Positions 54,572 through 63,756 of a stretch of DNA of 64,000 bases are shown here, piece after piece. The stretch is from assembly GCF_001637205.1 (NCBI RefSeq), contig NZ_LVJH01000002.1, forward strand, positions 434,001 to 498,000, given 5' to 3'. Position 1 is the first letter of the stretch; each line of letters starts with the position of its first letter. This stretch comes from Paenibacillus glacialis (GTDB lineage: Bacteria > Bacillota > Bacilli > Paenibacillales > Paenibacillaceae). A model generated the notes under the pieces. It did no database searches. It had not been told where the DNA came from and saw only the letters and a program-made list of their open reading frames with translations. The translations under genes and the position numbers were made by a program.

Positions 54572-56155
54572 TTATGGTGCAATTTCAAGGAACTTAGCAT
54601 TCGGATTTTTTTCCATTGCAGTCCTCATCGCATATTCATTCTCAAACAACACCACATAATTTCCTTTTTTATCTTTTACCAGGGTCGAGTTAATTCGGAA
54701 TTTACTTGCATCAATGTTATCATCAATAATCCATCTAGCGAATTGATATTGCATCCGCTGAAGCTGCACATCTACGCCGTACTCACCCTTCATTCGGTAT
54801 TCAAACACTTCGAATTGAAGTTGGCCAACAACGCCAAGAATCGTATCATCAAAGCTTACGGTTTTGAATACTTGAATGGTACCCTCCTCCGTTAACTGGT
54901 CAATCCCCTTCTGGTACTGCTTGTGTTTAAGGGCATTCTTGACGGTAACCTTTGCAAATATCTCAGGTGAGAATGTCGGAAGTTCTTCGAAGACCATGTC
55001 ACTTTCCTGACTCAAGGAATCCCCAATTCTAAAAATACCGGGATCAAATAACCCTATAATATCTCCAGGGAATGCCTCTTCCACAATATCACGGTCCTGA
55101 GCAAGGAATTGCTGCGGCTGGGACAATTTGATGTCCTTTCCTACACGGATATGCTTAACGCTCATACCACGATGGAATTTACCCGAGACGATACGAAGGA
55201 AAGCAATTCTATCACGGTGGGCAGGATTCATATTGGCTTGAATTTTGAATACATATCCAGAGAATTTTTCGTTTGTTGGATTTACAAGACCACCAACACT
55301 TTGTCGAGGTTCTGGTTTAGGCGCAAGTTGCAAGAAATTTTCTAGGAATGTTTGAACCCCGAAGTTATTAATCGCACTTCCGAAAAATAAAGGTGTTAGT
55401 TCTCCCTTATTTACCTTCTCTAGATCAAATGGATCTCCCGCAACATCAAGCAACTCCAAATCCTGACACAGTTGATCATGCAAGTATTCGCCCGCCATCT
55501 CGCGAATAATTGGATCACGGTAATCCGTCACCTTCTGTACTTTAATTGTAGAGTGATCATTACCCTGGAATAGCTCCACTTGATTCTTCATCCGATCGTA
55601 CACGCCACATAAATCGCGCCCTGTACCAATAGGCCAATTCATAGGAACTGAACGAATACCCAGTACCTCTTCTAATTCTTCCATGAGTTCAAAAGGTGTA
55701 CGTCCTTCACGATCTAGTTTATTTACGAATGTAAATATTGGAATGCCTCTTTGTGCGCATACTTGAAACAGTTTAACTGTCTGCTTCTCCACACCTTTGG
55801 CAACGTCAATCAACATCACTGCGCTATCTGCTGCTGTCAGCGTCCGATAGGTATCCTCACTAAAGTCTTGGTGACCAGGAGTATCCAGAATGTTAACCCG
55901 ATGTCCACTATAATCAAATTGCATAACTGAAGACGTAACCGAGATTCCCCGTTGCTTCTCAATCTCCATCCAGTCACTCGTAGCATGTTTACTAGCCTTA
56001 CGGGCTTTAACTGTACCCGCCAGACGAATGGCACCACCGAATAGGAGTAGTTTCTCCGTTAATGTTGTTTTACCAGCATCCGGGTGGGAAATAATCGCAA
56101 AGGTTCTGCGCTTATCCACTTCCTTCTGCAACGTTGGGTCTAATACTTCGCTCAT
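54572..56155 (-). CDS. prfC: Peptide chain release factor 3
   Basis: A translational GTPase that recycles release factors RF1 and RF2 from the ribosome. The 527-residue protein has the G1 motif SHPDAGKTTLTEK, effector RGISVTSSV, G3 DTPGHQDFSEDT and G4 NKLDREG. I chose the ATG at 56153-56155 because GAAGGG precedes it; the extension to 56203 lacks a site. It is a single gene. Confidence 0.95.
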   Translation of the reverse strand: MSEVLDPTLQKEVDKRRTFAIISHPDAGKTTLTEKLLLFGGAIRLAGTVKARKASKHATSDWMEIEKQRGISVTSSVMQFDYSGHRVNILDTPGHQDFSEDTYRTLTAADSAVMLIDVAKGVEKQTVKLFQVCAQRGIPIFTFVNKLDREGRTPFELMEELEEVLGIRSVPMNWPIGTGRDLCGVYDRMKNQVELFQGNDHSTIKVQKVTDYRDPIIREMAGEYLHDQLCQDLELLDVAGDPFDLEKVNKGELTPLFFGSAINNFGVQTFLENFLQLAPKPEPRQSVGGLVNPTNEKFSGYVFKIQANMNPAHRDRIAFLRIVSGKFHRGMSVKHIRVGKDIKLSQPQQFLAQDRDIVEEAFPGDIIGLFDPGIFRIGDSLSQESDMVFEELPTFSPEIFAKVTVKNALKHKQYQKGIDQLTEEGTIQVFKTVSFDDTILGVVGQLQFEVFEYRMKGEYGVDVQLQRMQYQFARWIIDDNIDASKFRINSTLVKDKKGNYVVLFENEYAMRTAMEKNPNAKFLEIAP

Positions 56156-56216
56156 TTCACATTTCCCTTCATCACTAAAGTCATGTCTATTATTGTACCA
56201 CATTCTATACGCAAAT

Positions 56217-56250
56217 CATCCTCATACGCTTAGGCATGAGGACGATTTAT
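56217..56250 (-). terminator. Weak terminator-like stem-loop after zwf
   Basis: CCTCAT and its complement ATGAGG form a stem with inner GCC/GCG positions. The T-run on the minus strand is poor (GATTT). Confidence 0.4.
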
Positions 56251-56269
56251 TAAGGATTTTTCATTTTAT

Positions 56270-57811
56270 TTATTTCCACACGACGTTATCTTCATCTTGA
56301 CCGTTAACAGGCCACCAATGGAATCCGTCTTTTTCCAATAGCTCGTCTGCTTCTGTCGGACCCCATGATCCAGCAGGATATGTTGAAAGCTTGCTTGGAT
56401 CTTCAGCCCATGCCTCAGCAATTCGATCAACAAAGGACCAAGCGGAAGCTACTTCATCCCACCGTGTGAAGTAAGTAGACTCACCGCGTGCTGCATCATG
56501 TAGAAGGCGTTCATAAGCTTCAGGAGAGTTGATGCCAACCATACAACTTTGACAGAAATCCATCGCTACCGGTTGAATAGCACTCTCGGAGCCTGGTTTC
56601 TTCGCATTAATCTTAACGTAAATCCCTTCCATTGGATTCACTCTAATCACCAATAAGTTAGGCTCAAGATTATGTTTCTGACCTAAATATACATTCGTAG
56701 GCATGCTACGGAATTCAACGACAATCTCAGTTGTTTTAACTGGAAGTCTTTTACCTGTACGAATATAGAATGGAACCCCTGCCCAGCGGAAGTTATCCAC
56801 GAATAATTTCGTTGCGAAGTAAGTCTCCGTATTCGAATTCGGATCAACCTTGTCCTCATCACGATACGCTGGCAATTCCTTGCCATTACTACTTCCCTGT
56901 ATATATTGTCCCCGAATCACATTCTTCTCAACTTCTTCAGCATTACTATATGGACGCAATGAACGAAGAACTTTAACCTTCTCATCACGAATATCCTCCG
57001 GTAACAAGCGACTCGGTGGCTCCATAGCAATCATGGTCAGCATCTGAAGCATATGGTTCTGTCCCATATCCTTCAACGCTCCTGCATGATCATAATAGCC
57101 TCCACGCTCTTCAACACCAACGGTTTCACTTAGCGTGATCTGAATGTTGGCGATATGCATGTTATTCCACAATGGCTCAAAGAATGCATTCGCAAAACGG
57201 ATGACTTCGATGTTTTGTACCATTTCTTTACCCAAATAATGATCAATACGATATATCTCTTCTTCTTTGAATACTTGACGAATTTGTTCATTGAGCGTTT
57301 CTGCTGACTTCAAGTCATATCCGAAAGGCTTCTCAATAACAAGACGTTTCCAGCCTGGACCTTCCAGCATGCCGCCCTTTTCTAAATTGAATGACACATT
57401 ACCAAACAATTCTGGTGCCAAAGCCAAATAGAACATACGGTTACCAGGTACATGATAGCGTTCTTCAATTTTCTCAGTTTGTTCCTTTAATTCACGGAAT
57501 CCATTAACATCGTTAATGTCTAAAGATTTATATTCAAAATGCTGAGCAAATGATTTCCACTCTTCGTTGTCTTCAGCCTTATAACGACAAAACTCTTGAA
57601 TGGATTGATACACATCTTCCCTGAATTCTTCTTGCGTACGTGGTCGACGTGCAACGCCAATCACTGCAAAATCATCTGCTAATTTCCCTTCACGATATAA
57701 ACTATAAATTGCAGGGAACAGCTTTCTTCTTGCCAAATCTCCGGTAGCACCGAAAAGGAAAAAAACCGAACTTGGGGTCTGTAATTCTTCAAGATTTAAG
57801 TTTTCAGTCAT
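56270..57811 (-). CDS. zwf: Glucose-6-phosphate 1-dehydrogenase
   Basis: The first oxidative pentose-phosphate enzyme, producing NADPH. The 513-residue protein has the NADP-binding FLFGATGDLARRKLFPA, the catalytic segment RIDHYLGKEMV with the active-site His, and RWAGVPFYIRTGKRLP. GGAG lies just upstream of the ATG. An extended -10 promoter lies 44 bp upstream. It stands alone, without gnd or pgl nearby. Confidence 0.96.
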   Translation of the reverse strand: MTENLNLEELQTPSSVFFLFGATGDLARRKLFPAIYSLYREGKLADDFAVIGVARRPRTQEEFREDVYQSIQEFCRYKAEDNEEWKSFAQHFEYKSLDINDVNGFRELKEQTEKIEERYHVPGNRMFYLALAPELFGNVSFNLEKGGMLEGPGWKRLVIEKPFGYDLKSAETLNEQIRQVFKEEEIYRIDHYLGKEMVQNIEVIRFANAFFEPLWNNMHIANIQITLSETVGVEERGGYYDHAGALKDMGQNHMLQMLTMIAMEPPSRLLPEDIRDEKVKVLRSLRPYSNAEEVEKNVIRGQYIQGSSNGKELPAYRDEDKVDPNSNTETYFATKLFVDNFRWAGVPFYIRTGKRLPVKTTEIVVEFRSMPTNVYLGQKHNLEPNLLVIRVNPMEGIYVKINAKKPGSESAIQPVAMDFCQSCMVGINSPEAYERLLHDAARGESTYFTRWDEVASAWSFVDRIAEAWAEDPSKLSTYPAGSWGPTEADELLEKDGFHWWPVNGQDEDNVVWK

Positions 57812-57854
57812 GGCTCCTCATTCTTTCTCTATGTAATATAGTGTATTTTTATGC

Positions 57855-57863
57855 ATTATAGCA
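57855..57863 (-). promoter_or_regulatory. Extended -10 promoter of zwf
   Basis: On the minus strand TGC precedes a perfect TATAAT (57855-57860), giving an extended -10 (TGnTATAAT) 43 bp upstream of the start. No good -35 is needed or seen. Confidence 0.55.
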
Positions 57864-57985
57864 TTTACAACTTCTTGATAGAAGCATAAAATGATGTGAT
57901 GTTATTTTAGCATATTGTACTTCATCATGCCATCCTATTCCTGACAAAAATACTCAGATATATCTAACAATAATATACTATACAT

Positions 57986-58744
57986 TTAATATTCAACAGT
58001 GATGATAGGAAACCCCAGAGAAACCCTACTCATACCAGTCATTTCATCCAGATGCACAGCGATTTGAAGATCCATATTATGGTCCCCACTGACTAGATCA
58101 AAACCAAGGGAAGGAGCTTCATAGGAACGACTTATGGTCATTTCATCTGTATAACTTTCTACCTGATTAAATTCAAGATGAGTCTGTAATTGAGTCTCTA
58201 CGTCCTTCATTGTTGCTGTTACAGCTTGTCTTTCTTTAACATTCCCCTGAACTGTAGCATTCCATGCAGCATCAATATTCATAATATCTAGCTGAGTAAG
58301 ATACATGTCCTGTAACCGTAGAAGCGTAGAATGTGTAACTGCGTCAGTCGATTCCATCGTTACAATCATATAATTCTTATCTTCTGATAGGACTTGCCAA
58401 TTGAAGCTAACTCTAATACCGTCAATCGAAGTGATTGACCGATAGGTTTCATGATCTATACTAGATACCACTTGAGGTATCGGTAGGTCCATATTTATTG
58501 CAAGTTGTTGCGCTGCTTCTAAAGAAGTTAACTTCCCTTCATTTGTCCATTGCCCTTGCCATTTAACCACGACTTTAAGAGGCGTATCTACCAACTCTTG
58601 ACCCCATTGAATTAAATTCTCGAGTCTCTTGTCTTCTTTATTTACCTTTTGATCTGCGAATGTATTCCATCCAAATCCGATAAATACAATAATTATAGAT
58701 ATTAGAACAAGTCCGATCCTTCTGATCCCTCTTTGGTTACTCAT
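57986..58744 (-). CDS. ywmB: YwmB family protein (TATA-box-binding-like fold)
   Basis: The 252-residue protein has an N-terminal membrane anchor or signal (about 10-27), and the body matches YwmB (PF08680 type): LVVKWQGQW-like VVKWQGQWTNEGK, SVNWQ-like VSFNWQVLSEDK and the C-terminal MTGMSRVSLGFPIITVEY. YwmB is an envelope protein of sporulating Bacillales with unknown function. It is a single gene; repeat copy D lies between it and liaR. Confidence 0.82.
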   Translation of the reverse strand: MSNQRGIRRIGLVLISIIIVFIGFGWNTFADQKVNKEDKRLENLIQWGQELVDTPLKVVVKWQGQWTNEGKLTSLEAAQQLAINMDLPIPQVVSSIDHETYRSITSIDGIRVSFNWQVLSEDKNYMIVTMESTDAVTHSTLLRLQDMYLTQLDIMNIDAAWNATVQGNVKERQAVTATMKDVETQLQTHLEFNQVESYTDEMTISRSYEAPSLGFDLVSGDHNMDLQIAVHLDEMTGMSRVSLGFPIITVEY

Positions 58745-58839
58745 TATGAATTCCTACCTTTCAACTCGAAATCTATGAATCTACTAAATAGGATGACCGT
58801 TTTACTATTTTTTTATACCTAACATATGTATATCAATCA

Positions 58840-58943
58840 AACATAAACATCGCTGTGCCGTCCTTTGGCGGCATAGCGACGTTTAGCGTTGAAATATAAT
58901 CATTAGTATACAAGTGAAACTATACTTTCTTTTCTAATATTTA
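58840..58943 (+). repeat. Dispersed double-hairpin repeat, copy D
   Basis: Hairpin 1 pairs AAACaTCGCTgTGCCG with CGGCAtAGCGAcGTTT around a TCCTTTGG core; its bases differ from copy A on both arms but still pair. Hairpin 2 has GAAATATAA and AATATTT ends with the GTATACAAGTGAAACTATAC centre. It lies between ywmB and the liaR terminator. Confidence 0.85.
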
Positions 58944-58945
58944 AA

Positions 58946-58990
58946 CAAGAACCCGTGAAACACCATCAAATGGGCTTCACGGGTTCTACT
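58946..58990 (-). terminator. Terminator of the psp-lia operon
   Basis: AGAACCCGTGAA pairs perfectly with TTCACGGGTTCT around a 15-nt loop just past the liaR stop; the T-rich side is on the minus strand. Confidence 0.8.
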
Positions 58991-59012
58991 ATAATATTTA
59001 GCTACATCTACC

Positions 59013-59669
59013 TTACTCAGTTAGTCCATTCTTATAGGCATAGATAGCGGCTTGTGTCCTATCATCTACATTTAGTTTAGATAATATATTCGTCACATGA
59101 AACTTAACTGTCTTAATCCCTATAATAAGGTCATCAGCGATTTCCTGATTAGCCTTACCCTGCGCCATCAGTCGTAATACTTCCATCTCTCTCTCAGTTA
59201 ATTCTTTATGAGCAGCCTCCTCAGCCTGAGGCTGACGTAAACGATTCATCATTTTAGATGCTACTTGGGATTCTAAGACAGATTGGCCACGGGCCGCCGC
59301 ACGAATCGCCTCTGCAATCTCACTTGCTCGTGATGTCTTAAGTAGATAACTAAATGCCCCGGCCTCAATAACTGGATACATCTTTTCATCATCTAAGTAA
59401 CTCGTAAGTACAATCACTTTGCAATCAGGATAGAGCTTCAATAGTTCACGCGTAGCTTCTATGCCGTCCATACCATCCATAACGAGATCCATAAGGACCA
59501 CATCAGGGTTGTACTCTATAGCTAGTCTAATTCCTTCTTCTCCACTGCCAGCTTCTCCAACCACCTCTATACCATCTTCCGTACCTAATACTGCAGCCAA
59601 ACCTATTCGTACCATTTCATGATCGTCCACAAGTAATACTTTAATCTGCGATTCGTTCTCGTTCTCCAT
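59013..59669 (-). CDS. liaR: LiaR-like response regulator
   Basis: A NarL/LuxR-family regulator of 218 residues. The receiver has DDH at about 15-17 and phospho-acceptor Asp61 in VVLMDLVMDG; the LuxR-type HTH covers about 150-215 (LTEREMEVLRLMAQGKANQE, then ADDLIIGIKTVKFHVTNILS in part). I chose the ATG at 59667-59669 because GGGGGAAGAG precedes it. It overlaps liaS by 29 nt. It should activate the operon promoter near 63757 when phosphorylated. Confidence 0.94.
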   Translation of the reverse strand: MENENESQIKVLLVDDHEMVRIGLAAVLGTEDGIEVVGEAGSGEEGIRLAIEYNPDVVLMDLVMDGMDGIEATRELLKLYPDCKVIVLTSYLDDEKMYPVIEAGAFSYLLKTSRASEIAEAIRAAARGQSVLESQVASKMMNRLRQPQAEEAAHKELTEREMEVLRLMAQGKANQEIADDLIIGIKTVKFHVTNILSKLNVDDRTQAAIYAYKNGLTE

Positions 59670-60723
59670 ACATCTCTTCCCCCATATCTTCTTGCACAAT
59701 TGGAATTGTGATTTCAATACGTGTACCTTTATTTATTGCTGTAATAAACTGAAGTGATCCACCAATCTCCGTCACACGTTCGTTCATATTAGATAGGCCA
59801 TAGGATGTCTGCTTCTTATCATCTAATTCAAATCCGACTCCATCATCATGAATCATAACCCTCACTGTCTCTTGTCTGAGATGGATACGAATCTCCAGCT
59901 TATTTGCCTTAGAATGACGTAGAGCATTAGACATCGCTTCTTGCACAATTCGAAACAAATGATTCTCGATACCTTTCAACAAATAGATACCCTTATCCAT
60001 CTCAAATACAATCTCCATAGGAACCTTCAGCTTTAATTCATTCACTAACTCCATTAGACCTTGTTCTAGCGGTTTTCCTTCCAAATAAACAGGTCGTAGA
60101 TGAAGTAAAAGCGCACGCATCTCAGATTGAGCTACAGCAGCCATTTCCTCTATTAATGCCACTTGCCTCTGTGCTTTGTCAAAATCCTTATCTAATGTCC
60201 TGCCAACTGCCGTAGCTGTCATTGAAATCGCGAATAACTGTTGTGACACAGCATCATGTAGCTCGCGTGCTAGTCGCTGTCGCTCCTCTATGATGGCAGA
60301 TACTCTTGCTTGTTCTGCTAATTGTGCGTTATGGGTAGATAAACGTTGCAGTGATGTGACCTGATCCTCCCATTTCTTGCTAATGCGTCTAAGTTGCACT
60401 CCAAGACGTCCTAATTCATCTTCTCCCAAAGCAGGCATAGAACGGGCCACAATCCCCTTTTCCCATGAAAGCAATGTTTCACGTAAAAGGACCAGTTTTC
60501 GTTTCATACGGTAGCTTTGGTAGAAGCCACTTACCGCACCCAATCCAATAGGAATTAGCACAAGAGTGGCAACCGTTTGCAATCCTATTCTCCACGATTC
60601 AAATGGAGCCAAGTAACCGTATGTATACAACAAGTAAAGAATAACAAGAAGCAAGACAAAGGAAAGAAGGGCTCCTTCGCCCATGCTTCTAGCTAGCATG
60701 TTGACAGACTTTTTTGTCTTCAC
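59641..60723 (-). CDS. liaS: LiaS-like sensor histidine kinase
   Basis: A 360-residue HisKA_3 kinase with two N-terminal membrane segments (about 19-38 and 48-66) and only a very short extracellular loop, typical of intramembrane-sensing kinases such as LiaS. His156 lies in ERQRLARELHDAVS; the ATPase domain has FRIVQEAMSNALRH and DDGVGF. The start is GTG, eight bases after GGAGGGG. It responds in Bacillus to lipid II-binding antibiotics and is held in check by LiaF. Confidence 0.94.
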   Translation of the reverse strand: MKTKKSVNMLARSMGEGALLSFVLLLVILYLLYTYGYLAPFESWRIGLQTVATLVLIPIGLGAVSGFYQSYRMKRKLVLLRETLLSWEKGIVARSMPALGEDELGRLGVQLRRISKKWEDQVTSLQRLSTHNAQLAEQARVSAIIEERQRLARELHDAVSQQLFAISMTATAVGRTLDKDFDKAQRQVALIEEMAAVAQSEMRALLLHLRPVYLEGKPLEQGLMELVNELKLKVPMEIVFEMDKGIYLLKGIENHLFRIVQEAMSNALRHSKANKLEIRIHLRQETVRVMIHDDGVGFELDDKKQTSYGLSNMNERVTEIGGSLQFITAINKGTRIEITIPIVQEDMGEEMYGERERIAD

Positions 60724-60743
60724 TAAGGGAACCCCTCCTATTG

Positions 60744-61391
60744 TTATATTAATCGTATGTCTATATCTCCAACGATATATGACACAATCACTTTCACTTT
60801 ATAATCAGCATCATCATAATTCGCTGATCTCCATGTCAATCGATTCATCATGCCGCTGTCTTTTTTGCCATCGAAATCAATAGATCCAAAGAGAACGAAT
60901 GCTTCAATCTCAACCCCATAATAATCAGGGATATCTACATCTATATCACCCATAACGCCATGAAAGACGATCACGGTCTCTCGTTCTTCTGGCATCCCAA
61001 GGGATAAATCTAAGTCACTCTCGCCAAGAACATGCCATACGCTTATACTCTTCATCACCCAAGGTGATTGATCCCAATCAAAATTAGACATAAAACTCAT
61101 CTTTTGTATGAATCCCTCATTAGGCTGCATTTTTCTCGATTTACCATAAAACAACCCTAATGAGATCAGGCTAATCGCTACGACGAGGATCAAGTTGTCC
61201 AAAAGAATCAGAACAGCTCCAATTCCAAGAAATGTGTATCCTTTTTTAATATCACCATTACGAATTTTATAAATTCCCAATAGCAGTAGGAGGAGAGCAA
61301 CAAGAGTAAAAAAGCTGACCCACTCGCCGGAGAGCATAAGCATACCAATGCATATCAATCCAATAGCTATGATTCGATTCCTTTTTCCCAT
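60744..61391 (-). CDS. liaF: LiaF-like inhibitor of the LiaS kinase
   Basis: A 215-residue protein with three or four N-terminal membrane segments and a C-terminal DUF2154-type domain (VMGDIDVDIPDYYGVEIEAF and VSYIVGDIDIRLI). LiaF proteins keep LiaS inactive in the absence of stress. GGAGGGC precedes the ATG. It lies 20 bp upstream of liaS and 131 bp downstream of pspA, with a stem-loop between. Confidence 0.92.
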   Translation of the reverse strand: MGKRNRIIAIGLICIGMLMLSGEWVSFFTLVALLLLLLGIYKIRNGDIKKGYTFLGIGAVLILLDNLILVVAISLISLGLFYGKSRKMQPNEGFIQKMSFMSNFDWDQSPWVMKSISVWHVLGESDLDLSLGMPEERETVIVFHGVMGDIDVDIPDYYGVEIEAFVLFGSIDFDGKKDSGMMNRLTWRSANYDDADYKVKVIVSYIVGDIDIRLI

Positions 61392-61445
61392 GACGTTGCC
61401 CTCCTTTGATCAAGTAAATTTCATAAGTTGTGGAGTTGGAAAAAC

Positions 61446-61478
61446 CATAGCAGTGTGGAATTCCACACTGTATGGCTT
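61446..61478 (-). terminator. Attenuator-like hairpin between pspA and liaF
   Basis: A perfect 20-bp palindrome (61451-61470) is extended by CCATA and TATGG on the outside, followed by TTTTT on the minus strand. It could partially end transcription, keeping LiaFSR levels below those of the psp proteins. Confidence 0.7.
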
Positions 61479-61522
61479 CGACTATCATAATATATCATAT
61501 CAACTGTTATTACGAATACATA

Positions 61523-62221
61523 TTATTTAGTTTCACTCTTTGTTACTGCAGGTCCATTCATCTTACTCTTCAAAGCCTTTAGTTGTTCTTCTACCTTAAG
61601 GGATTTCTCAGCGTCGACAGAACTAACAAACCCTGCATGAGCTGAGCGATAAGGTACTTGCATCACATCTGCTTCAGCTTCTAATTGCATAATCTTCTCT
61701 TCCATACGATGGAATCCAAGTGAAGCACTTCCACTTTCGATACTATGAATACTGTTCACTTGAGACATCTGTTTTTTCGCTTTAGCCATTTGGGCACGAG
61801 ATACTAATTCATTACGCTTATTGCGCATTTTGTAGAATTCATCTTTCATTTCGTGCAACTGTTGTACCAATTCCTTCGCTTGAGACTCCGATTGAAGGTG
61901 TACTCCTTGATACTCAGTATATTTTTGGTCGAAATAAATTTTCTCTTCCAACAGTTTGCGTGCAACCTCTTCCTGGCCATTCATCAAAGCTTGCTCAGCT
62001 TGAGCTTCGCGTTGCCCACCCATCTTCGCAGCTTCATCAACACGTTGTTTCATCCGACGTTCGTTCGCCATTTGCTTAGCTACGGTAACCTCTGCTTCGT
62101 GAATTTCAGCCTCCATATCACGTAAATACTGGTTCAACATCACGATTGGATCTTCTACTTTATCTAATACCTCATTAACTGATGCTTTTGTCATATCTTT
62201 CAATCTTTTGAATACTCCCAT
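61523..62221 (-). CDS. pspA: PspA/IM30 family protein (LiaH-like)
   Basis: A 232-residue coiled-coil protein that polymerises on damaged membranes. The N-terminal amphipathic helix ([20 protein letters not shown]) and the long helical hairpin with [14 protein letters not shown] are typical. It is most like the LiaH/PspA effector of the Lia response. It lies 3 bp from the pspC stop. A second PspA paralogue (62694-63368) is in the same operon. Confidence 0.93.
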   Translation of the reverse strand: MGVFKRLKDMTKASVNEVLDKVEDPIVMLNQYLRDMEAEIHEAEVTVAKQMANERRMKQRVDEAAKMGGQREAQAEQALMNGQEEVARKLLEEKIYFDQKYTEYQGVHLQSESQAKELVQQLHEMKDEFYKMRNKRNELVSRAQMAKAKKQMSQVNSIHSIESGSASLGFHRMEEKIMQLEAEADVMQVPYRSAHAGFVSSVDAEKSLKVEEQLKALKSKMNGPAVTKSETK

Positions 62222-62224
62222 ATC

Positions 62225-62689
62225 TTACACTTCTCCCTTCTCATACTTAGATAGTTTAATTTTTAATTCTTCTACTTCTTTTTTCAAAGCTTTCTTCTCA
62301 ATATCTTTCATCATGTCATCCAGTTCAGACTTTTGAGCGTTATTATAACCACCTGAATTTGAATTGGAGTTAGAGTTGTTAAATTCTGAACCATATCCTG
62401 CATTGTAGTTCTTGTAATGGTCTGCGTTATTATAGTGATTATTGTTATAGTGACCACCAGCGCCATGATTGGAATTTCCATTCCCATATGAGTTAAATGG
62501 GGGAACAGCTTCCTTTGGAATAACCATTGATGCTACAAGATATATGAACACTGTAGTAAACCCACTAAAGGGAATACTAATCGCTACAAGAACCCTAAGT
62601 ATAGTGGCATCAATTCCAAACGTTTCCGCCAGTCCACCACATAATCCAGTGACCATTTTATTCCGTGATGAACGGTACAATCTACTCAT
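62225..62689 (-). CDS. pspC: PspC domain protein with Asn/Gly/Tyr-rich linker and coiled coil
   Basis: The N-terminal PspC domain (about 1-60: SRNKMVTGLCGGLAETFGI, then a membrane segment) is followed by a low-complexity Asn/Gly/Tyr/Ser-rich linker (about 65-118) and a C-terminal coiled coil (about 119-154). The linker is unusual for PspC. It probably anchors or senses PspA at the membrane. It lies 4 bp downstream of the second pspA. Confidence 0.9.
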   Translation of the reverse strand: MSRLYRSSRNKMVTGLCGGLAETFGIDATILRVLVAISIPFSGFTTVFIYLVASMVIPKEAVPPFNSYGNGNSNHGAGGHYNNNHYNNADHYKNYNAGYGSEFNNSNSNSNSGGYNNAQKSELDDMMKDIEKKALKKEVEELKIKLSKYEKGEV

Positions 62690-62693
62690 GAGG

Positions 62694-63368
62694 TTACTCC
62701 TTCCCGCTGTTGTTCAGCTTTTCTTTCAGTCGAGCCATTTCCTTTTCCAAAACACTAGATACGGAAGCTCCAGCTTGATCAAGATAATCTTGACCCGCAC
62801 GACGTAATTCACGTAGGCTCCGTGTTTCCAGTTCCCAATCTGTAATGCGATCTTCTAGTTGATTGAACATCTTCGGAACATCTTTCCCGCCAAATTCGCC
62901 CATGCGTTGGTTCATTCGCTGTTGTAACCGTATGTTCTCCATTCGAGCTGAATAATATTGACGCTTACTATATACCGTCTGATATTCGAGTTTCAGATCA
63001 TTCATCTGATTCTCTAGTTCACGAAGGGACAATCTACTGTCTTCGAACAAGCCACCGTATTGTTCTAACTTTTCTTCATAAATAATCTTCTCTTGAAGCG
63101 CTAGCTTAGCTAGATGATCCTCACCTGCTTTGAGAGCCAATATCGCCTGCTCTTCACGCTTATCCTTCATCGAAGACGCTTGATCTACCTGCTGCTTCAA
63201 TTGCCGCGTATGTGATGCATACTGTTGAAATAATTTCTCAACCTCAGTAATATCGTCTCGTGTAGCCCTCAGGAATTGATCAATCAACTTAACTGGATCC
63301 TGACTCTGCTCCAGACGTTCGTTCAATGTTGCTACGGTTATATCTCTCATCCGCCGAAAAACACTCAT
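62694..63368 (-). CDS. PspA/IM30 family protein, second paralogue
   Basis: A 224-residue PspA-like protein: amphipathic start MSVFRRMRDITVATLNERLE, then SQDPVKLIDQFLRATRDDI and long helices ending in EMARLKEKLNNSGKE. It is clearly diverged from the pspA at 61523. I chose the ATG at 63366-63368 because AAGGAGGG precedes it. Two PspA types in one operon may co-assemble or act under different stresses. Confidence 0.9.
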   Translation of the reverse strand: MSVFRRMRDITVATLNERLEQSQDPVKLIDQFLRATRDDITEVEKLFQQYASHTRQLKQQVDQASSMKDKREEQAILALKAGEDHLAKLALQEKIIYEEKLEQYGGLFEDSRLSLRELENQMNDLKLEYQTVYSKRQYYSARMENIRLQQRMNQRMGEFGGKDVPKMFNQLEDRITDWELETRSLRELRRAGQDYLDQAGASVSSVLEKEMARLKEKLNNSGKE

Positions 63369-63417
63369 ACTTTTATACTCCCTCCTTAAGCAACCTGTCT
63401 TCACTATTTAGTTCACA

Positions 63418-63717
63418 TTAGTAATTACTTCTCTTGTTCTTAAGTAGCGATATTCCAAATAGAAGTACCGCGATCCCTAGAATTGGTCCAATTAACCAGG
63501 AAAGCTTAGCAATTAATGATAAAATTCCGATTGCTAAGATAATCCATCCAATTAGTACTTTTCCACGACGGACTCCATAATAACCAAGAGCGATTAATAT
63601 GATCGGGAATATTAATCCAAATAATTTCCCCATCAGGGGTCCGAATATTCCTAGTATCATCAGTGCTCCGACAGCTATTAACACAATTGCTAAGCCATTA
63701 CCTTTTTTTAAATTCAT
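63418..63717 (-). CDS. LiaI-like small membrane protein, 99 aa
   Basis: Four hydrophobic segments cover nearly the whole protein, with Gly-rich turns and a basic C-terminus (LLKNKRSNY). Position as first gene of the operon and overall type match LiaI, which localises LiaH to the membrane, though LiaI is usually smaller, with two segments. AAAGGCGGTG precedes the ATG. The putative LiaR-controlled promoter lies 40-120 bp upstream. Confidence 0.78.
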   Translation of the reverse strand: MNLKKGNGLAIVLIAVGALMILGIFGPLMGKLFGLIFPIILIALGYYGVRRGKVLIGWIILAIGILSLIAKLSWLIGPILGIAVLLFGISLLKNKRSNY

Positions 63718-63756
63718 GTATTATCACCGCCTTTCATCTCATCACCTTATGTACTT

